Positions 8,501-12,513 of a DNA stretch of 12,513 bases are shown one piece after another. Position 1 is the stretch's first letter. Every line of letters starts with the position of its first letter. The notes under the pieces were generated by a model. It was not told the DNA's origin and searched no databases. It worked only from the letters and a program-made list of their open reading frames with translations. Source of the stretch: JBEBSD01 sp040394475 (GTDB taxonomy: Bacteria; Bacteroidota; Bacteroidia; Cytophagales; Spirosomataceae); NCBI GenBank assembly GCA_040394475.1, contig JBEBSD010000120.1, forward strand, positions 1 to 12,513. Reading direction: 5' to 3'. The translations under genes were made by a program, and so were the position numbers.

Positions 8501-8685
8501 TCTTTAAACTTATTATACTCCAAAGAAGCTACCAGATGTTCAGCCAAATCGGGTGCAACGGCTTTGGCAATTTCTTTGCCGGCGGATAGGACGGAACCAA
8601 TGCCCTCTGCTGGAGCAACAGCCACGGCAACTGCCCCCTTGACCATGAGACCGAGTATTTTAGGAATATCTGATGCGCTGTACAT
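5566..8685 (-). CDS. STAND (NB-ARC-type) ATPase with C-terminal TPR repeats
   Basis: An NLR-like sensor/switch protein of 1039 residues. The N-terminal region (1 to about 290) is helical: a Gly/Ala/Val-rich hydrophobic stretch (about 10-45), then charged helices and a probable coiled coil. The NTPase follows: Walker A GLGGIGKTT (338-346), Walker B-like LMVIDNAD with Asp431, an LITSRQR motif (about 455-461) typical of NB-ARC/STAND proteins, a YHTLTIELFAKTL helix in the GLPLA position, and a VHRLVQE motif (His633) in the place of the MHD switch. The C-terminal part (about 690-1025) is made of kinesin-light-chain-like TPRs of about 42 residues (GENHPLVA, NLGLEYMKLGLYEKA), the probable ligand-sensing part. 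STAND proteins often act in bacterial immunity by oligomerising on sensing a phage protein; that role is inferred here. I chose ATG at 8685. A TTG at 8706 would add 7 residues; a stop (TGA) lies at 8725-8727. GC falls along the gene, lowest in the TPR part. Confidence 0.9.
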   Translation of the reverse strand: MYSASDIPKILGLMVKGAVAVAVAPAEGIGSVLSAGKEIAKAVAPDLAEHLVASLEYNKFKEFLLKPHPGNTNRDLDKLIKGVLIRAVGFIRRLYIDRLKKEQHLSLWNRLNPNPLDRIETVLDNLEEDLKFKLQDPFEKEELEAILAGEPDSCFDQLTEYLFTVSGVETSDPEWQKLVHFFREQLPVMFDLAYKEALKDTDNEKAFKAFQIWILDEGLKSQKEILEGQERILEGIRELRADGVPTHTAEIVSAFESAIETESAKILGSVSDIFSQLYRIEEKLDKIAGGIAERTPRLVPHELNIIPSPGAEFIGREEDLKRLEDQLQSSSKVVLMNGLGGIGKTTLAKIFVQRKKSSYSHILWIDSAKQGNDLPEGGLQTSFTDIVAHQHLFFTNLKIPFNLEEEDSSQRFSLIMNALRNLPGKNLMVIDNADQELARPEIRHALPVPPNWQVLITSRQRLTGYSILPLDKLQPSEARELFLFYYPYPSNSKAIEKLLEAIDYHTLTIELFAKTLKEHYGAISVEQLSEKVRARELNDPDLQRKIETEHSGEETEVFLHLMLLFDLSGLSVRETSLLKQFTLLPPQLYEVHEQLAQWLQKNEPEERKTFNEAISSLIRKGWLQEVGNKVGVHRLVQEISYQSKLEWEEALPLVDSLISKLRLSLENSPSKALYSVTLAEKALEKCIKQFPDYEKVRMLKVNLHFAYRDMGSYSQALIIIDNLLKEYEAIKHQENFILCLVYKGILFKELGRYEEAISTLVPTLPYLEHNEYLLVGALSALGLAHRSLKQLEAARYFLELTLENCKRSYGDRHPIVSTSLSNLSTAYRDLQDYPKVKELLLEAISIDEEHYPRDHPAVMARRNNYALSLSDIGSHKEAAEIFESMIEFNTNYYGENHPLVAVNQANLGLEYMKLGLYEKAKPLFEKSLEIGEKIMGEDHDKIIDRRNSLIDIYFNLNDVSSMKKLLEKQLEIQIAKLGEEHITVAHTQKELGAIFLELRSFRAAKEKFKIARNIFLKKYGKNNQKVIEIEKLMSNISKL

Positions 8686-8792
8686 AGAAAAGGGAATTGA
8701 CGACAACTTTGGCTTTGAAACATCTCACTAAAAATACAAAAAACGATGGTTCAGTTCACACTTTATCTCTTATCACTCAAGCTTATTCGCAA

Positions 8793-8802
8793 AATGATCA
8801 TT
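8793..8802. repeat. 10-base palindrome in the divergent promoter region
   Basis: AATGATCATT is a perfect palindrome roughly midway between the STAND and AAA+ starts. It is a candidate binding site for a dimeric regulator. In AT-rich DNA a match of this length is not rare. Confidence 0.3.
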
Positions 8803-8911
8803 ATACCATGTCTCAAAGTGGGGGAAGCAAGTACCGCAATTATTTTGTTACTATATCAATATAAAATATAAAAATTATCGTACTTTATCTAAAAAAGCGG
8901 CAATTATAATC

Positions 8912-8919
8912 TACCTTTG
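8912..8919 (+). promoter_or_regulatory. Bacteroidota-type -7 promoter element of the AAA+ gene
   Basis: TACCTTTG is an exact match to TAnnTTTG, the -7 element of the Bacteroidota primary sigma factor. It would give a leader of roughly 15-20 bases before the ATG at 8943. A clear TTG at about -33 is missing, so strength is uncertain. Confidence 0.5.
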
Positions 8920-8942
8920 ATAAAAACCCGATAAGTACGTAA

Positions 8943-9974
8943 ATGAGCCAGTTCGACTACATAAAGGATATCGCCCGGTATGGTCTGGAAAATGACCAGG
9001 AAAAGCTTATGTCCTCACTAAACGAGCTGATCGACCACTCCAAAAAATCCAATAAGGTCAATTTTGCGATACAGCTTCAGTCTATCCTTAAAGAATCGCT
9101 TCGGCAGCAGCAGACCGGCGGCCTGACCAAATTCGGTTCCAATGTCTACCAACAGCGAATAGAAGACCGCGAAGTCGGCGACCTGATCCTCGAAAAGCTT
9201 ACTTCCGATTACCGTTTCGACAACCTGGTGTGTACTGTCAGGATCAGAGAACAACTTGATTACTTTGTAAAAGAACACCGCTCCGCCGACCTGCTCCGGA
9301 AATATGATCTGCCCGTTTCTAACAAAATACTGTTACACGGACCGTCAGGTTGTGGGAAAACACTAACCTCTTATGTGCTGGCCGGAGAGCTGGAAAAAAT
9401 GATGCTGGTGGTGAACCTGGGAGCTATCGTGTCCTCCAAGCTGGGTGAGACCAGTAAAAACCTGGCCAGGGTATTCAGAAGGGCCGCCTCGGAGGATTGT
9501 ATCATTTTTATAGACGAATTTGACTCACTGGGAAAGGTAAGGGACTATAGTCAGGACCATGGCGAAATGAAACGGGTGGTGAACACCATCCTGCAACTTT
9601 TTGATTACCTCCCCCAAAATAGCATTGTAATAGCCGCCACCAATCAACGCGACATGGTGGATGATGCCCTGTTAAGGCGGTTTGATCTTAGCATCGAATT
9701 CCCCCTACCTGATGAAGACAAGATTCGTGAACTTGTAGCCACTACACTTAAGAGCGGTCGCTTTAAGTTTGACAAACCCAGGTCTACAGCCCGGATCATG
9801 AAAAATGCATTGGGGCTGTCGTACTACAGTATCCAGAAAACCCTTGTTACGGCTATTAAGAGAAGTATTTTTCAGTTAGCCCGGGATAAAGAGACTCCCC
9901 TTCACATTACCATCGACACCGGGATATGGGAGACCTTGGTTGGCGAAGAAAAGGCTGCTTTGCTAAGAGCATAA
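8943..9974 (+). CDS. AAA+ ATPase, probable partner of the subtilase
   Basis: A 343-residue cytosolic AAA+ ATPase of the FtsH/katanin-like (classical AAA) type but without any protease or membrane domain. The N-terminal helical part (about 1-90) may be an adaptor or substrate-binding domain. The ATPase has Walker A GPSGCGKT (133-140), a pore-loop region GAIVSSKLGET (about 160-170), Walker B IIFIDEFD (187-194), sensor 1 AATN (Asn234) and arginine fingers in LLRRFD (Arg245/Arg246), so it should be an active hexameric ATPase. From memory, this ATPase type recurs next to genes for cytosolic S8 proteases in bacterial accessory regions, and such a protease is its neighbour here. The pairing suggests that the ATPase remodels, recruits or controls the protease. 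Unlike the usual same-strand order, the two genes here converge. ATG start; no Shine-Dalgarno sequence. Confidence 0.9.
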   Translation: MSQFDYIKDIARYGLENDQEKLMSSLNELIDHSKKSNKVNFAIQLQSILKESLRQQQTGGLTKFGSNVYQQRIEDREVGDLILEKLTSDYRFDNLVCTVRIREQLDYFVKEHRSADLLRKYDLPVSNKILLHGPSGCGKTLTSYVLAGELEKMMLVVNLGAIVSSKLGETSKNLARVFRRAASEDCIIFIDEFDSLGKVRDYSQDHGEMKRVVNTILQLFDYLPQNSIVIAATNQRDMVDDALLRRFDLSIEFPLPDEDKIRELVATTLKSGRFKFDKPRSTARIMKNALGLSYYSIQKTLVTAIKRSIFQLARDKETPLHITIDTGIWETLVGEEKAALLRA

Positions 9975-9981
9975 TCCGTGT

Positions 9982-12420
9982 TTACAATTCTATTTCTTCC
10001 GTAGCGTCTCCTTCAAGCGCAACAATCTGCTCCACTTCATTGATTGCGAGCATTTCATTGTACAGTCGTCCAGTCAATCGCTTTTGGGGAAGGGTCTCTT
10101 CAATGGTTATCGCCATAGAGAAGGGATGTTCCACCTTATATTTATCCGCAGAGAGAAGCTGCTTATTCAGAAGGCAATGAACGGCCAGCTTAAGAGTAGA
10201 GGTTTCATCCAGCAGGTCTTGCACATTAATCACAAAACTTATCTTCTGCACATTAGAAGCCGGAACCGGTTTTGTACGCCATCGGTTGTTTTGCGACCAG
10301 GACTTCTTAAGCTTGGATTTCAGTTCTTCTTCGCTCCTAAGGATTTCCTCACCGGTATGATTTCTGAAAATAGCAAAAGCCATTTGCTGAGGGCAATACG
10401 CCGCCTGATTGTTATAAACAGGGTCAAAGCTGAAGCATAGCGTTGCAGTGACACGGAGTATACGATTCTTCTTGCCAAGGTTAGTACTTGTCAGGTAAGC
10501 CGGGAAATGAATCGGGATTACCTTCATTTCTCCCGGATTAATTTTATCCTCAATAACAAAAGTAATAGTGTTGTCATCAGACGTAGTACTTTTGTCAGGA
10601 TTTACCAGGCCATGACCTGCTGTCCGTTTTAGCAGCCTCTGAACGGTTGCGTCAAAACGGATAGCATCCAGCGAAGCACCATTTACAATAAGTGCTTTTA
10701 TTGTCTGCGCCCGCAAAGCCGGATACGTTTTTTGTATCCTGGCCGCGATGTTCGCCACCAACGGAGTCGAAAAACTGGTTCCCACCTTTTTATAAAAGCC
10801 CATTGCCGGATTAGCCGAGAGTACATCCATGGATGCTCTTTCTCCTTCACCAATAAGAGGCCCAGCCTGTTCGTAGTCACCACCGTATTCGATCACATCA
10901 GGCTTAAAGAGACAAGGGTTCTTTTTGGTAAAAATCTTACCTGGCTCAGCATACTTCTCCAGATCGACATGACCTTTTCTGGTGTACAACGCTGGAAACT
11001 CCCTGCCGTTGGAAATACCGGCAAAAATACCTTCGGCCAAGTTTCCGGCAGCCGCGCCCACCGTCACATTGTTCATACTCTCGGCCGGAGCGCACAGGTT
11101 GGTTTCATCCAGTTCGAAGTAAGCAAGCCGATAGCTATTTTGCACATTGGACGCCTGGCTGTTGTTAGCGGTGCAAATAAAGATAAGGCAATCATTTTCC
11201 TGGGCAAATTTATCGAGCTCGTATGCATACCCGGATATGTTTTCATTGGTAGCTCTACATCCAGTGTAGCATGTGGTAAGTACAAACAACCTGATGGCTG
11301 GGTATGCAGCCTTGGCTCTTCTCAAAAGATCCAAAACCGTGAAGGAAGACAAATAGCCTGTATCCCCATCCAATATTTTCATAGAGATAAGCCTGGCATC
11401 GGCTGTTATTCGGCCCCTATAATCCATATTATAGGGTGTTCGGCCCAAGGCTGCAAGTGAGGCAACCGCAGTGCCATGACCAAATCCACCGTTGGCATTG
11501 TCTGTAAACGGGTCAAAGCCGGGAACGGAAAGAGACCGGTCTTCTTCCAGTATTGAAACCAATGGTGTGAAACGGCTGATACCGGTGTCCAATATACCTA
11601 CCAAAGGTAAGTCTTCATCCGGATTGGCTATTTCAAAACCGTAACCACGCTCCACCGTGTTCAATTGGGAAGGACGTACCACAGCGGACAACGCGGATGT
11701 GATGCTGCGGAGGATATCAAAATTCCTCGCGATTTCTACAACGGTGTCGGTATCCGCACCATATACTTCCAATACCTGAGAGTCTCCGATTAATCTATGT
11801 GCACATCCCCTGGCAGCGAGGTAATTTTGCAGTCGGGTGTAGATGTCGCCTACCTCGCCGAAAGGGAGGGCGAATTCTGTCAATTGGAAGTTCAGAAGCG
11901 GCTCAGACTCCTCAATGCCTATAATATCGTCTGTGGTGAGTAGTTGAAAATCATTGATGTATCTTATTTTCCCGCGGTAATGTACCTGTTCATCTCCGTC
12001 CGATTCTCTCCTAACAAAATTATGTAAATCCTGAAGGAAGGATTCAAACAGATTGGTATCTCTTACTGCGAACAGTACCTCTCTGTTGAACCCCGAAAAA
12101 TGAATTCCTTCCAGGCCGAAATCAGTGAACCATTCCTGGAAATATCCTGGTATATCAAATGGACCATGGAATTTTACACTGATATAATCTATGTGGGCGG
12201 GGATACTCAAACGCTCGTTCCTTTCTTTTCGCCTGGTTTGCAAATCATTACCCAGCCGTATCAGTGACCCTCTGAACCTCTCAGCCATCAATCGATAGTC
12301 AGGTTCTTCATTGACCTCCTGGTCTTCCTGATCCCCAACGCCGTAGTTGAAACGCATCCTTACTGACGTCTCCTTTTGATTCAATGTGTTGAGTTTGATA
12401 TGTGGTCGAGGGGTGGACAT
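9982..12420 (-). CDS. Cytosolic subtilisin-like serine protease (S8 family)
   Basis: An 812-residue subtilase with an intact catalytic triad: Asp278 (GILDTGI), His315 (GFGHGTAVA) and Ser549 (GTSFSTP), with Asn420 (ANN) in the oxyanion position. No signal peptide or membrane segment is seen, so it should act inside the cell, unlike most secreted subtilases. The first 250 residues are not part of the usual catalytic fold. They contain stretches (about 75-135 and 183-245) that look like small alpha/beta units such as protease prodomains and may hold the enzyme inactive. Residues from about 610 form a beta-rich C-terminal domain of unknown role. From memory, this type is commonly encoded beside the AAA+ type found at 8943. 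An intracellular protease held in check and released on a signal fits a toxin or immune effector, but the substrate is unknown. ATG start without a Shine-Dalgarno sequence. Confidence 0.92.
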   Translation of the reverse strand: MSTPRPHIKLNTLNQKETSVRMRFNYGVGDQEDQEVNEEPDYRLMAERFRGSLIRLGNDLQTRRKERNERLSIPAHIDYISVKFHGPFDIPGYFQEWFTDFGLEGIHFSGFNREVLFAVRDTNLFESFLQDLHNFVRRESDGDEQVHYRGKIRYINDFQLLTTDDIIGIEESEPLLNFQLTEFALPFGEVGDIYTRLQNYLAARGCAHRLIGDSQVLEVYGADTDTVVEIARNFDILRSITSALSAVVRPSQLNTVERGYGFEIANPDEDLPLVGILDTGISRFTPLVSILEEDRSLSVPGFDPFTDNANGGFGHGTAVASLAALGRTPYNMDYRGRITADARLISMKILDGDTGYLSSFTVLDLLRRAKAAYPAIRLFVLTTCYTGCRATNENISGYAYELDKFAQENDCLIFICTANNSQASNVQNSYRLAYFELDETNLCAPAESMNNVTVGAAAGNLAEGIFAGISNGREFPALYTRKGHVDLEKYAEPGKIFTKKNPCLFKPDVIEYGGDYEQAGPLIGEGERASMDVLSANPAMGFYKKVGTSFSTPLVANIAARIQKTYPALRAQTIKALIVNGASLDAIRFDATVQRLLKRTAGHGLVNPDKSTTSDDNTITFVIEDKINPGEMKVIPIHFPAYLTSTNLGKKNRILRVTATLCFSFDPVYNNQAAYCPQQMAFAIFRNHTGEEILRSEEELKSKLKKSWSQNNRWRTKPVPASNVQKISFVINVQDLLDETSTLKLAVHCLLNKQLLSADKYKVEHPFSMAITIEETLPQKRLTGRLYNEMLAINEVEQIVALEGDATEEIEL

Positions 12421-12513
12421 GAGTATGATAGCTGGTTCATAATTGTTTAATGAATTAGTTTAAGGGCATCTCTCAAAACTAGAAATAGTGTTATTTTGGT
12501 TGAAAATGATTAT
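12421..12513. other. Upstream region of the subtilase gene
   Basis: 93 bases, AT-rich, without a coding region. It contains the candidate promoter element at 12474-12481. The window ends here, so the next gene upstream is unknown. Confidence 0.4.
12474..12481 (-). promoter_or_regulatory. Candidate -7 promoter element of the subtilase gene
   Basis: TAGTTTTG on the minus strand fits TAnnTTTG and would give a leader of roughly 45-50 bases before the ATG at 12420. No TTG at the expected -33 distance was found. If used, the protease gene has its own promoter, separate from the AAA+ gene. Confidence 0.35.

Larger units (their letters stand above)
8707..8942. promoter_or_regulatory. Divergent promoter region between the STAND and AAA+ genes
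   Basis: 236 AT-rich bases between two genes read away from each other, so it must serve both. Seen: a TAnnTTTG match for the rightward AAA+ gene (8912-8919), a 10-base perfect palindrome AATGATCATT (8793-8802), and a 9-base direct repeat ACTTTATCT (8760-8768 and 8882-8890). No good -7 element was found for the leftward STAND gene. A regulator that binds the palindrome could set both genes, but this is inference. Confidence 0.5.

Noticed and set aside
8943..9974. FtsH-like membrane protease
   Set aside because: The AAA+ domain is similar, but there are no transmembrane segments and no HExxH zinc protease domain.
10732..11460. 242-codon open frame on the plus strand
   Set aside because: It lies antisense to the centre of the subtilase gene, its translation shows no domain, and the subtilase frame carries an intact catalytic triad over the same bases.
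9982..12420. Protease-activated gasdermin system
   Set aside because: Some bacterial gasdermins lie beside proteases, but no gene here looks like a gasdermin: none of the remaining genes has the size and beta-rich pore-forming layout with a hydrophobic N-terminus.
1..12513. CRISPR array, tRNA or rRNA genes, insertion sequences
   Set aside because: No regularly spaced repeats, no tRNA cloverleaf or rRNA sequence and no transposase were seen on either strand.

Overview
The window looks like an accessory (genomic-island) segment of a Bacteroidota chromosome. Evidence: most genes lack a Shine-Dalgarno sequence, two upstream regions carry a match to the Bacteroidota -7 element TAnnTTTG, and the recombinase, the antitoxin and the subtilase all resemble Bacteroidota family types. 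No ribosomal, tRNA or core metabolic gene is present. Base composition is uneven: the middle (about 4.1-6.9 kb) is clearly more AT-rich than both flanks, which suggests assembly from separate acquisitions.

Layout. Positions 18-1729 (minus) hold a large serine recombinase and a small helical protein translationally coupled upstream of it. Positions 1910-3481 (minus) hold a VapBC-like toxin-antitoxin pair (PIN toxin with a GTG start inside the antitoxin gene) followed by a helical protein of unknown function. Positions 3482-4084 are a gene-free stretch of about 600 bases with clustered small palindromes. Positions 4085-8685 (minus) hold a large STAND ATPase (N-terminal helical domain, NB-ARC-type NTPase, kinesin-light-chain-like TPRs) and, downstream, a 449-residue protein with a C-terminal HEPN-type R-X4-H motif. 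Positions 8943-9974 (plus) encode a AAA+ ATPase divergent from the STAND gene. Positions 9982-12420 (minus) encode a large cytosolic subtilisin-like protease that converges on the AAA+ gene with only 7 bases between the stop codons.

How they may work together. The recombinase module could explain mobility and vapBC could stabilise the island. The right two thirds looks like a biological-conflict (probably anti-phage) island. The STAND protein has the sensor-switch layout of NLR-like proteins, the HEPN protein is a candidate RNase effector, and the AAA+/subtilase pair is a candidate regulated protease system. Only the domain calls are directly supported by sequence; immune function and any cooperation between the modules are inference.
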